From the NCBI GenBank assembly GCA_023659785.1, contig JAGXOR010000004.1:1-29325 (forward strand): a stretch of 29,325 bases of DNA, read 5' to 3'. Positions 1 to 9,377 of the stretch are shown here, piece after piece; the stretch's first letter is position 1; every line of letters begins with the position of its first letter. The position numbers and the translations under genes were made by a program. The notes beneath the pieces are model-generated. The model had not been told where the DNA came from and searched no databases. It saw only the letters and a list, made by a program, of their open reading frames with translations. This DNA comes from Methanomicrobia archaeon LH_S13. GTDB taxonomy: Archaea > Halobacteriota > Syntropharchaeia > Alkanophagales > Methanospirareceae.

Positions 1-600
1 GGTTATCCGCCCTCAAGTAGTGCAGATTGGGGCTGGATTCAGCATATGTTTGCTTCTTTGAATAGCAACGGTAAAATTGCTGTGGTATTAGATACTGGTT
101 TGGTAGCAAGAGGTAGCGGAAATGTAGGCAGGAACAGGGAAAGGGATATAAGAAAACAGTTTGTTGAGAGAGATTTTGTAGAAGCAGTACTATTACTTCC
201 TGAGAATTTATTTTATAATACAACTGCACCGGGAATAATTTTGGTCATTAATAAATCAAAATCAATTGAAAAAAGAGGACAAATATTACTTATCAATGCA
301 TCTAAACTTTTCAAGAAGGGTAGGCCGAAGAATTACCTGCCAGACGAGAGCATAGAACAGATATCTGACATCTATCTCAATTGGAAAGAGGAGAATGGTA
401 TTAGCAAAATCATCACAAAAGAAGAGGCTGCTAAGAACGATTACAACTTGAGCCCTTCTCGTTATGTTGCTCAAGAGGGGAAAGATGACACCTTGCCCCT
501 AGAGGACGCTGTTGTACAACTCCAGGAAGTGGAGGAGGAGAGAAGGGAAGCGGATGGGAAGTTGAAAGAAATATTCAATCAGTTAGGAATGGGACTTTAA
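1..600 (+). CDS. hsdM: Type I restriction-modification DNA methyltransferase subunit HsdM, C-terminal part
   Basis: The reading frame is open from base 1, so the 5' end lies outside the window; the methionine at 46 is internal. About 199 residues are visible. The segment reading ADWGWIQHMFASL, followed by GKIAVVLDTGLV, a run on EAVLLLPENLFYNT and ILVINKSK, is typical of the second half of the N6-adenine methyltransferase domain of HsdM. The C-terminal ~40 residues (rich in Glu, Val, Gln) form the expected coiled coil that contacts HsdS. The SAM-binding and NPPY/F motifs would lie upstream. HsdM methylates adenine in the bipartite site chosen by HsdS and is needed for both modification and cleavage. 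It heads an operon with the genes at 638-6995. What is visible looks intact, unlike the next genes in the locus. Confidence 0.93.
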   Translation, partial: GYPPSSSADWGWIQHMFASLNSNGKIAVVLDTGLVARGSGNVGRNRERDIRKQFVERDFVEAVLLLPENLFYNTTAPGIILVINKSKSIEKRGQILLINASKLFKKGRPKNYLPDESIEQISDIYLNWKEENGISKIITKEEAAKNDYNLSPSRYVAQEGKDDTLPLEDAVVQLQEVEEERREADGKLKEIFNQLGMGL

Positions 601-637
601 TGATCAAAAACAAACTATCTAAAAGGAGTATGACAAT

Positions 638-2136
638 ATGCGTGTATTATTAGATACTAATATTTTCATCTATAGGGAGGATGATAAGGTAATATCTAAC
701 AACCTCCAATCACTCTTAAGGACTTTAAGTAGATTAAGAACCGAAATTCTCATACATCCATTATCTATCGATGAATTGGAACGGGATAAAGATGAAGAAA
801 TAAAAAAAATAATAATTTCAAAAGTTCAGTCTTACGCCCTATTGGAATCTCCCCCAGATCCCCGAAAGGACACTGAGTTTAAAGAGAATGTAAATTGGAA
901 GGAAAGGGGAAAAAATATAGAAGATAACACCCTATTATATGCTATTTACAAGGATGCTGTAGATTTTTTAATTACAGAAGATAAAGGAATCCATAAAAGA
1001 GCGAAAAATTTGGACATTGATAATCGTATTTTTCTCATTGATGATGCTCGTGAGATATTTGAAAAAAGTGCGCGGACACCTAAAATAACATCCCCTCCAG
1101 CATTGAGAGAGGACTTTGTTTATAATTTAGACATAAACGATCCAATATTTGAGCAATTGAAAAAAGATTATCCTGGATTCGACGAGTGGTTTAAGAGAAT
1201 ATCAAGAGAAGGCAGAAAATGTTGGGTGTATTATCGAGAGATGATAGCATAGGTGCATTACTTATCTATAAAACTGAAAATGAGTCAATAGATTCAAAAC
1301 CTCCGTTACCAAAAAAGGAGAGGTTAAAGTTATCCACATTCATAGTTACCCATGTGGGTCATAAGATTGGAGAACTTTTTACAAAGCTATCCATTGATTT
1401 TGCTGTTAAGAACAATATCTCAGAGATTTATTTAACACACTTTACTGAGTCCAATGACCGATTAGTGCAATTAATCACAGAATATGGTTTTCATAAGGTG
1501 GCAGTAAATGAAAGAGGAGAAGATATTTTTATTAAAGAATTGGTTGCGCCGAAAGGATTTCAATATAAATATCCAATAGATGTTGCTAAGAGGTTCTATC
1601 CCAGCTTTTATGATGGTCTACATGTAGATAAGTTTGTAATCCCTATCCAACCTGAATACCATAATAGACTTTTTACTGATTTTCTAGGACGGCAAACAAC
1701 AGTTCCTGAGTATCCTGGTGATTTCATCGTTGAAGGTAACACGATTAAAAAGGCATATCTAACTCATTCAAAAATAAAGAAGATGAAAACCGGAGACATT
1801 ATTTTGTTTTATCGTTCTCGAGACCAAAGTAAGGTTACTTCACTTGGAGTTATTGAATCAGTCCATACAAGAATCCAAAATGCCGACGAAATAATAAAGC
1901 TTGTAGGTAAAAGAACTGTATATACAAAAAAAGAGATTGAAGAGTTTGCTTATAAGCCAACAACCGTTATCTTATTTCTGCATCATTTTCATCTAAAGAA
2001 TCCATTACATCTTGATGAATTGAAAGAGATGGAAGTTCTGGCAGGAGCTCCTCAAACCGCAGTTGAGATTGATAATAACAGCTATAATAAAATAAAAAAT
2101 AGAGGTGGTATAGATGAACGTTTTACTGTCCATTAA
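638..2136 (+). pseudogene. PIN - GNAT - EVE-like three-domain protein, split by a 2-bp tandem duplication
   Basis: Two overlapping frames (638-1252, 204 aa; 1219-2136, 305 aa) appear to be one gene. The first is a PIN domain (LLDTNIFI near the start, central acidic residues, TEDKGIHKRA). PIN domains are metal-dependent RNases. The second starts mid-fold: IGALLIYK, HVGHKIGELFTKLSIDFA and LTHFTESNDRLVQLITEYGF are GNAT acetyltransferase segments. Its last ~130 residues (TGDIILFYRS, LGVIESVHT) resemble an EVE/ASCH-like PUA fold. At 1236-1239 the bases are GAGA. Removing one GA gives a continuous reading, WVYYRDDSIGALLIY, and a protein of about 498 residues. The 33-base overlap of the two frames fits a frameshift better than two real genes. 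The product as it stands is a PIN protein with a short foreign tail. The gene lies inside the hsd operon and overlaps the ASCH gene. It could also be a real coupled pair, a programmed frameshift or a sequencing error. Confidence 0.75.
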
Positions 2137-2521
2137 GCCGAAGTATGTGGAATCTATAATGAATGGTGAAAAACGATATGAGTTCCGCAAGAGTATATTT
2201 AGAAGAGAAGGCATAGATAGAGTTTACATATACTCCACATCACCAATTAAAAAAGTTGTTGGAGCTTTCATTATAGGAGATATTATAGAAGGACATCCCA
2301 ATCAACTATGGGAGGAATGCGGTGAATATTCTGGATTAACGGAGATAAAATTTTTCAGGTATTTCAATGGATATAAAAAAGGGTTTGCAATTGAACTAAA
2401 AAGAATAGAGAAATTTAATAATCCCATAGATCCTAGGGATACCTTTCCAAATTTTGCACCACCTCAATCATTCTATTATGTGGATAGGCCTTTAGTTCCC
2501 GGAGGAACAGAAAATGAATAA
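2114..2521 (+). CDS. ASCH-domain protein
   Basis: A 135-residue protein with the start LLSIKPKYVESIMNGEKRYEFRK, which is the hallmark of ASCH domains (beta strand, helix, then G-x-K-x-x-E-x-R). A later YIYSTSPIKKVVGAF strand and a terminal FAIEL-x-x-IEKF strand complete the small PUA-like barrel. ASCH proteins are predicted to bind RNA or modified nucleotides; some act as N4-acetylcytidine amidohydrolases. It overlaps the preceding PIN-GNAT-EVE gene by 23 bases and hsdS by 8 bases, so it is very likely translated from the same message. Its place between hsdM and hsdS suggests a role linked to restriction, for example sensing modified bases or nucleotides, but this is inference. The frame is intact. 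Confidence 0.85.
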   Translation: MNVLLSIKPKYVESIMNGEKRYEFRKSIFRREGIDRVYIYSTSPIKKVVGAFIIGDIIEGHPNQLWEECGEYSGLTEIKFFRYFNGYKKGFAIELKRIEKFNNPIDPRDTFPNFAPPQSFYYVDRPLVPGGTENE

Positions 2522-3771
2522 CGACTTACCCGAAGGCTTCAAAATGACCGAACTCGGCCCTCTGCCGAGGGAGTGGGATGTCACAAAATTTTCTGATAGC
2601 ATCTCTAAGAAAAAACCTAAAATACCACATTTTATTCCAGAAAATGAATACAAATCTATCGGAAAATATCCAATTATTGATCAAAGCATGGATTTTATAG
2701 CAGGATATTCAGATGATGAAGGAAAAATATTAAGAGAACAACTTCCGGTAATTATCTTTGGCGACCATACAAGGATTTTCAAATATGTAGATTTCCCTTT
2801 TTCAATAGGTGCTCAAGGAACGAAAATTATTTTCCCAAATAAAGAGTATTTTTTTCCTAAATTTCTTTATTTTTATTTCAAATCGTTAAATATTCCGAGT
2901 AAGGGATATAATAGACACTACAAATTATTGAAAGAAAAATCGGTTATTTGTCCTCCTCTCCCCGAACAGATGCGTATCGCCGCCGTCCTCTCTACCGTTC
3001 AGGAAGCAAAAGAAAAAACTGAGGATGTCATCCAAGCCACCAAAGAACTCAAAAAATCCCTGATGAAGCACCTGTTTACCTATGGACCTGTGCCTGTGGA
3101 AGAGGCGGAGGATGTACCTCTGAAGGAGACGGAGATCGGGATGGTGCCAGAGGAGTGGGATATTGTGGAAGTTGGGGAAGTTTTTGAGTTTAGTAGAAAG
3201 CCTAGAAACTTAGAGATAAAAAATGATGACATACTCCCATTTATTCCTATGGAATTAATTTCTGAGGACAGTGAAAGAGTCAATGGCTGGCAAATGAAAA
3301 AATACTCTGATATATCAAGTGGGACGGACCTTTGTTTTTAAGAATGACCTAATAATAGCAAAAATTACTCCCTCTCTCGAAAATGGTAAACAGGCCATTT
3401 TATATAATTTACCAACAGATTATGGCTATGCGACTACTGAGGTATGGGCATTACATCCAAAAGAAGACAGAGTAACTGTAGAATACCTTTATAATTACTT
3501 AAAAATACAAACCGTAAGAACAATAATGGCTTCTAAGATGGAAGGAAGTACCGGGAGACAAAGGCTTCCAAGACATGTGGTTGAAAAACACAAAATCCCA
3601 CTTCCACCTCTCCCAACCCAGCAAAAAATCGCCAATATCCTCTCCTCTATTGACCTCAAAATCGAAGCCGAAGAAAACAAAAAGAAAGCTCTCGGCGTGC
3701 TTTTCAATACCCTTCTAAACAATCTAATGACCGCAAAGATAAGGGTTAATCATCTGGAGGTTGAGACATGA
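2514..3771 (+). pseudogene. hsdS: Type I restriction-modification specificity subunit HsdS, frameshifted
   Basis: HsdS chooses the target sequence through two target recognition domains (TRD). The first frame (2514-3341) has TRD1, the central conserved region (PPLPEQMRIAAVLSTVQEA, then a helical spacer) and the opening of TRD2 (ETEIGMVPEEWDIVEVGEVF). It then runs into a stop after SGTDLCF. The second frame (3319-3771) carries the rest of TRD2 (VFKNDLIIAKITPS) and the distal conserved region (PPLPTQQKIANILSSIDLKI). At 3322-3329 GGAC occurs twice in tandem. Removing one copy gives SGTFVFKNDLIIAKITPS, the standard HsdS sequence, and a full-length protein of about 417 residues. As it stands the gene encodes a half-HsdS with one TRD, plus a second fragment that may or may not be started at 3319. 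Half-HsdS proteins can sometimes dimerise, so residual function is possible. Confidence 0.88.
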
Positions 3772-6666
3772 GTCTATTAGGCGGAGAACGGGGCGCGGTT
3801 CAGAACCCAATAATCAAATATGCCACAGAGATTGGCTGGGAACATATTAGTCAAAATGAAGCTTTGAGATGGAGGGGTAGGAAAACAGGTTTCGTGTTCA
3901 AAGACATCTTCATCAATCAAATGCAAAGATTTAACCCGTTTATGGATCATCTTCTTGCTGAGGATATTATCAAGAAACTTGAAACGGTCCCACCGAACAT
4001 TGAAGGTAATTTCACTACCTGGGAATATCTCAAAGGTCTTAGAACGGCATTCGTTCCTAATGAGAAACGGGAAAGAAATGTAAGATTCTTTGACACTGAA
4101 GACATAGATAGGAATACATTTCATGTAACAGACGAGTTTGAGTTTATCAACGGAAATAAAACCATTAGGCCTGATGTTGTTTTTCTTATCAACGGTGTAC
4201 CTGTATTTCTGATCGAGACAAAATCTGCTCATAAGATAGAAGGGATAAGCGAAGCTCTGGAACAGGTGAAAAGATACCATAGAGATTGCCCCGAACTTTT
4301 AGCTATTCCCCAGATTTATGCTTTAACCCATATCCTCAGATATTACTATAGTGCTACATGGAATATCTCTGAGAAACTTCTTTTTAATTGGAAAGGAGAA
4401 TCTGATGGTGACTTTGAGAATCTGGCTAAAACCTTCTTAGATAAAGAAAGGGTTGTTAAGGCCCTGACAGATTTTATATTATTTACGAGAGAAAATGATG
4501 AGCTGAAGAAAGTTGTGCTTAGACCACATCAGATGAGAACAGTGGATAAAGTAGTTGAAAGAGCAGAAGAATCTGAAAAACTAAAAGGTCTTATCTGGCA
4601 TACTCAAGGCTCAGGTAAAACCTATACGATGATAGTAGCCGCACAGAAAATAATTGAAAACCCAATATTTGAGAATCCAACGGTCATTATGCTTGTGGAT
4701 AGAAATGAACTTGAAACTCAATTGTTCAGGAATATACGTAGTATTGGTATTAAACCCGAAGTCGCAAAGAGCAAAAAGCATCTGCAAGATCTCCTTTCAA
4801 ACGATAGAAGAGGTCTTATTGTTACAATGATCCACAAGTTCGAGGATATGCCTGAGAATATTAACACCCGAGAAAATATTTTTATCTTAGTAGATGAAGC
4901 ACATAGAACTACTGGTGGAAAACTCGGCAATTATATGACGGGTGCTCTTCCCAACGCAACATACATCGGTTTTACAGGCACACCAATCGATAAAACCAGC
5001 TATGGTAAAGGAACATTTATAACATTCGGTAGGGATGATCCACCTAAAGGATATCTTGATAAATACAGCATTGTACAATCTATCGAGGACGGCACAACCG
5101 TTCCATTACACTATACTCTTGCCCCTAATGAGATTTGGGTTGAGAAAGAAATACTTGAGAAAGAGTTCTTGGATCTTGCAGAGATACAGGGGATTAGTGA
5201 TGTAGAAGCACTCAATAAAGTGTTGAAAAAGGCAGTAACGCTCAGAAATATGCTTAAAAACAAAGAACGGGTTGAAAAGGTCGCTAAATACACCGTTGAC
5301 CATTACAAAGAATACATTGAGCCAATGGGATACAAAGCTTTCTTGGTTGCAGTAGATAGAGAAGCCTGTGCTCTATACAAAGAAGAATTGGATAAATATC
5401 TGCCATCCGATTATTCAAAAGTTGTATACAGTCCATTTTACAACGATCCCCCTGAACTGGCAAAATACCATTTCTCAGAAATGGAAGAGAAGAGAATAAG
5501 GAGGGCATTCAGAAAGCCTGATGAACTACCAAAAATATTAATTGTAACAGAAAAGCTTCTTACTGGCTTTGAGGCTCCAATTCTCTATTGTATGTATCTG
5601 GATAAGCCAATGAGAGACCATGTCCTTTTACAAGCTATTGCCAGAGTGAATAGGCCCTATGAGGATGAAGAGAGAAAAAAGCCATCTGGATTTGTTTTAG
5701 ATTTTGTTGGCATTTTCGACAATCTTGAAAAAGCTCTTGCTTTCGACTCTCAAGATATTGGAGGAATTGTCTATGAGCTCGGGGTCTTGAAGGAAAGATT
5801 TGTTGAGGAAATGAAAGTAGCAAAAGAGAAATATCTTGTACTTATCGAGGGAAAAACTCAAGATAAAGCTGTTGAAGTAGTACTGGAGCACTTCATGGAT
5901 GAAGAAAAACGACACGAATATTATAGATTCTTCAAAGAATTATCTGATATTTACGAGATTCTTTCGCCAGATGCTTTCTTAAGACCTTATATTGATGATT
6001 ACGAGACGCTCTCAAGGATGTATAAAATTCTTAGAGAAAATTATGAGCGAGGAATCTCCATAGATAAAGATTTTACCAAAAAGACCGCTAAGCTTGCCCA
6101 AGAATATACAAAGAGTAACAAAATTAAATCTACTTTAGATGTCTATGAAATAAACGAAAAAACTTTGAGAAAAATCGAAGAAAGCAACGCTTCTGACACA
6201 GAAAAGGTTTTCAATCTATTGAGGAATATTGAGAAGACTGTCGAAATGGAAGGTAAAAAATCTCCTTATCTTATTTCAATTGCTGAGAAAGCTGATTTTC
6301 TCGCAACACTATATAAAAATAGACAAAAAAATACCCAAGAAACATTGGAAGAATTGAAGAGAATAATTGAGGAAATCAATTCTGCCAAAAATGAACAAAC
6401 CGAAAAAGACATGCCTGCAGAAATTTTCACAATCTACTGGATGTTAATTAAAAGAAGAAGGTTTTGAAAAACCAGATACAATAGCAAATCAAATGAGAGA
6501 GGTATTTGAAAAATGTCCACATTGGCAAAAAAGTGATAGACATGAAAGAGAAGTTAGATCTGAACTCTATAATGTTTTACTTGAGCAAAGTATAATGGAT
6601 ATTCCCAAAGTCTCAGAAATCGCTCAGAACATAATGAAAATACTTAAGTGTGGTGTTGCAGGATGA
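3768..6666 (+). pseudogene. hsdR: Type I restriction endonuclease/translocase subunit HsdR, frameshifted near the C-terminus
   Basis: The main frame (3768-6467, 899 aa) has an N-terminal nuclease domain (RPDVVFLINGVPVFLIETKS, the D...E-x-K motif near residue 150), Walker A HTQGSGKT, DEAH box LVDEAHRTTGG, motif III GFTGTP and motif VI QAIARVNRPY. HsdR translocates DNA and cuts it far from the HsdS site. The frame stops early after MLIKRRRF. A second frame continues with KEEGFEKPDTIANQM and a helical C-terminal domain, ending at TGA 6664-6666. At 6444-6451 TTAA is present twice. Removing one copy gives WMLKEEGFEKPD and a product of about 965 residues. The restored stop overlaps the next start as ATGA, the usual operon coupling, which supports the reconstruction. 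The truncated protein keeps nuclease and motor, but lacks ~65 residues that normally hold it to the HsdM/S core. Confidence 0.9.
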
Positions 6667-6995
6667 TAGCACCTGAAGAATTTAAGGAAGATGTTCTAAC
6701 ATTGGCTAAGGATGTAGGAGTTAAACCCAGAGAAATTCATATTCGAACAATGAAAAGAAAGTGGGGTAGTTGTTCGAGTAAGGGCAGGTTAACATTTGAT
6801 AGAACTCTCTTAAACGAAGCTAAAGAAGTACGATTTAAAGCAATTTTACATGAACTGCTCCATCTAAAATATCCAAATCACGGCAAAATGTTCAATTCAT
6901 TATTAGATACATATCTGCGAAAAAACATTAATTCAAATGATGGAAGAGAAATTAAAGACCACCAAACGCCAAACGAAAACGAGGATTTAACATGA
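6663..6995 (+). CDS. YgjP-like (DUF45/SprT-type) zinc metallopeptidase domain protein
   Basis: A 110-residue protein starting at ATG 6663, which overlaps the restored hsdR stop as ATGA. It contains KRKWGSCSSKGRLTF followed by HELLHLKYPNHGKMF. WGSCSSKG and H-E-x-x-H with a downstream Asn-His-Gly are the signature of the YgjP/DUF45 minigluzincin-like metallopeptidases. It is about half the length of free-standing YgjP proteins (~230 aa) and keeps mainly the catalytic core. Such genes are often found directly after hsdR in type I loci; the role there is unknown, possibly processing of the restriction subunit. A start at 6648 is possible but would not be coupled to hsdR. Confidence 0.82.
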   Translation: MIAPEEFKEDVLTLAKDVGVKPREIHIRTMKRKWGSCSSKGRLTFDRTLLNEAKEVRFKAILHELLHLKYPNHGKMFNSLLDTYLRKNINSNDGREIKDHQTPNENEDLT

Positions 6996-7317
6996 TATCC
7001 ATGCGTGTTCGGTTAAGTAACCCATCGCTCCATCAACCTCTCCCGTTCAACATTAGGATCGCATCCTTGACCGAGATAAATGTTGTATAAGATGAGCATA
7101 TTCAGTTTCAGCCCCATGCATTCAAGTACTTCAGTTAATAACCGGTCATACTATATATACGAACGATGAAGTCACTTCGGCATACGACCTTCTGGTCGAG
7201 TATAAATCAGTCAAACCTGGAAATATCGTGGTTCAAGGATAAGATAAGGTTCTGCGGTTTGAATTCGAGACCGAGGAGGAGTTCAAAAAGCGGAAATCTT
7301 TTTTGTCCGCTGGATAA
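6996..7317. other. Intergenic debris without an intact gene
   Basis: No intact gene is visible here. On the minus strand a short open frame from about 7145 to 7018 ends MLILYNIYLGQGCDPNVE, then ERLMERWVT and a stop; I do not recognise it. On the + strand a frame from about 7121 reads TIYTNDEVTSAYDLLVEYK, meets a TAA at ~7240, and continues in the same frame with FEFETEEEFKKRKSF to a second TAA at 7315-7317. The second stop lies immediately before the methyltransferase fragment. Both look like the ends of decayed genes brought together by rearrangement. Confidence 0.4.
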
Positions 7318-7848
7318 ATGGATGCAACAATTGATGATATAGGAATAAAATATGATATCTATAATGATAACATGCCGTATGAAAAGTATTATAACTGGTC
7401 AGAAAAATGGATAAAAGAAACTTACAGGTTACTTAAAAATAATGGGACGATATATATTGCAATTGGTGATGAGTTTGCCGCAGAGATAAATGTGATTTTA
7501 AAAAGAACAGGTTTTTATTTTAGAAATTGGATTATCTGGTACTACACCTTTGGAGAGAATCAGAGAAAAAAGTTTAATCGTGCACATACACATATCTTAT
7601 ATTTTACAAAGAACAAAGACAGGTTTACATTTAACGATAGGGAGATAAGGATTCCTTCTGCAAGGCAACTTATCTATAAAGATAAACGGGCAGATCCGTT
7701 AGGAAAGATACCTGATGATGTTTGGCAATTTTCAAGAGTTTGCGGCACTTTTAAAGAACGAATAGGGAAGCCTCCCTGTCAGATGCCTGAAGATTTATTA
7801 GAGCTAATAATAAAAACAAGTTCTAATGAAGGAAAGTTGGAGAAATAA
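7318..7848 (+). pseudogene. DNA (N4-cytosine/N6-adenine) methyltransferase fragment, both ends missing
   Basis: A 176-residue frame resembles the middle of a beta-class DNA methyltransferase: NMPYEKYYNWSEKWIKETYR, LLKNNGTIYIAIGDE, WIIWYYTFGENQRKKFNRAH, HILYFTKN, then PDDVWQFSRVCGTFKERIG and CQMPEDLLELIIKTSSN. In this class the catalytic DPPY motif precedes the first segment and the SAM-binding D-P-F-x-G-S-G motif follows the last. Neither is present: an in-frame TAA sits at 7315-7317, just before the ATG, and the frame ends at GKLEK before motif I. The fragment therefore cannot be a working methyltransferase. It is followed by an attC-like palindrome. Confidence 0.82.
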
Positions 7849-7908
7849 AAAAGTTGATCCGGAAAAACAAAAAATATTATTTGATATTGTATGATAACAG
7901 CAAAACTT

Positions 7909-8006
7909 CCGATAACACAGCATATACGCTACGGGCTAACGCCCCTTGCCCTTCGGGACATTGCTCCCTTCGGTCGCAACGTCGTATATGCTGAAACCGT
8001 TATACG
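7909..8006 (+). repeat. Palindromic element resembling an integron attC site
   Basis: An 11-base arm CAGCATATACG (7918-7928) pairs perfectly with CGTATATGCTG (7983-7993). Just outside lie GATAAC (7911-7916) and GTTATACG (7999-8006), which pair imperfectly and resemble the R'' and R' boxes of attC sites (core G/TT). The 54-base interior contains CCCTTCGG twice and small nested stems. Total length (~98 bases), box order and orientation relative to the upstream fragment fit an attC site at the 3' end of a gene cassette. No integrase is in the window. It could instead be a folded terminator or another palindromic repeat. Confidence 0.45.
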
Positions 8007-8053
8007 AAATTGACTTGAGGACACTTCATAGGTAAGAAGGTCAAAAAATAAAT

Positions 8054-9124
8054 CTAATCTGAACCTACCTCTATCTTCAGCTCTTCTCCTCCTGCATTCA
8101 CATCCATCACGAGTGCACCTGCAACTTCCATCGCTGCTTTTATCCGGTCCACAGACTCACCCGGCAGAACCAAAACAGAGCCGACAGCACCCATCTCATC
8201 TAATCCCCCTGCTCCCGTGACTTTAGCACCCAACGCGCCTGACTCTTGCGACATCTTCACGAGCTCGCTCAATCGCCTTGGCACCACGCCTATCGCATCT
8301 AGCAAACCATGGTTTATGTTCATCAACTCCCCCAGTTTCACAAAATCTCTATCCTTCATCGCCCTGATTGCCTGTGCCGTTATTTCATCTGAAGCAGCGA
8401 AAATAGCATCGAATATACTCGTAAAAGTTTCTTTTCGCGTCTTAACATCTGCTACAATTTTCTTTGTCTTTAGACTCATCTCAGAAGCCTTTTTCGTATC
8501 CATACCCATGCTCAACGGTATGCTGCCGATAGTTCCTATAATCAAATTTAGTTCAGCTAAACGCAATCTCTTCACCTCTCCTTTCTCTACCAACACATAG
8601 CCACCGTAAGTTGAGATTGCCGTATCAAGAGGACTGGCAGCTCCTTGAACTGCGAGCTCAATACTATGTGCATCTTCTCTTATCTCTTCTAAATCACCAC
8701 TTATGCCAAAATATTCTTTGAGTGCTGCGACAGTAGCAACACAAGTAGCTGCTGAAGAACCCAATCCGGCAGAAAGAGGTATCTCAGACTTTATTTCTAT
8801 TTCCACTCCTTCTGCCCCTCCGCCTATTTCATACTCCTCTTCAAGATATCTTATTGATTCCTTGACATACGCAATTGCTTTTGTTGCAGCGCCATAGTCC
8901 TTGTATGGCAGTGCTCTCTCTTCTTCTCCCAACAAATTCATTTCCAAGCCAAAAGTAGGTATGTTCTCTATTTTTATATGATATCCCCTCTTTTCTCTAC
9001 TCGACACGTCCACTGTAAGCCGTTTGTTTATAGCACTAGCTAATGCGCTCTTCCCATAAACCACAAAATGCTCTCCAAACAGTATCACCTTAGCAGGAAC
9101 AGATGCTCGAATTTTTTTCACCAT
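8054..9124 (-). CDS. mvk: Mevalonate kinase
   Basis: A 356-residue GHMP-family kinase. The N-terminus SVPAKVILFGEHFVVYGKSALA is the mevalonate kinase motif 1. The ATP-binding motif 2, PLSAGLGSSAATC, lies at residues 117-128; ASPLDTAISTYGG holds the catalytic Asp, and KVTGAGGLDEMG is motif 3 near the C-terminus. It phosphorylates mevalonate in the cytoplasm, the first committed step towards the isoprenoid chains of archaeal ether lipids. Length is close to the archaeal norm (~310-340). Motif 3 is normally K-x-T-G-A-G-G-G-G-C; here the tail is G-G-L-D-E-M, a mild variation. The gene stands alone, convergent with the methyltransferase debris. Upstream on the minus strand, a T/A-rich TATA-like stretch lies about 30-40 bases from the ATG. 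Confidence 0.95.
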   Translation of the reverse strand: MVKKIRASVPAKVILFGEHFVVYGKSALASAINKRLTVDVSSREKRGYHIKIENIPTFGLEMNLLGEEERALPYKDYGAATKAIAYVKESIRYLEEEYEIGGGAEGVEIEIKSEIPLSAGLGSSAATCVATVAALKEYFGISGDLEEIREDAHSIELAVQGAASPLDTAISTYGGYVLVEKGEVKRLRLAELNLIIGTIGSIPLSMGMDTKKASEMSLKTKKIVADVKTRKETFTSIFDAIFAASDEITAQAIRAMKDRDFVKLGELMNINHGLLDAIGVVPRRLSELVKMSQESGALGAKVTGAGGLDEMGAVGSVLVLPGESVDRIKAAMEVAGALVMDVNAGGEELKIEVGSD

Positions 9125-9225
9125 GTTTCATTCCTGAGTCCCAATACGTACTAATAGATAAATAAAAAGGTATATGTATATGTATAACTGATGTATATAA
9201 TAGTTTACATGCCGTAAAATTGAAA

Positions 9226-9375
9226 TTAACAGCCAAAATTAATCTTCGCCTCGCCTTGTTTTACCAGTGTTATTATGTCTCGTGCCTCAGAGGGCAGGTC
9301 ACGCAACAGTAAGCGCGTTTCGAGAGCGGCGAGATAGAAATCTTCAATTAACTTTCGGGGGTTCATACGCTCCAT
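9226..9375 (-). CDS. Small 49-residue protein downstream of the helical protein
   Basis: A short frame starting at ATG 9375, only two bases after the stop of the gene at 9378-9821, so the two are very likely co-translated. The protein starts MERMNPRKLIEDFYLAALE and ends in VKQGEAKINFGC. It is a single predicted amphipathic helix rich in Leu, Arg and Glu, with no membrane segment and one terminal Cys. I do not recognise a family. The tight linkage and sensible codon use suggest a real small protein rather than chance. An alternative is a chance frame in a 3' untranslated region. Confidence 0.5.
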   Translation of the reverse strand: MERMNPRKLIEDFYLAALETRLLLRDLPSEARDIITLVKQGEAKINFGC

Positions 9376-9377
9376 GA

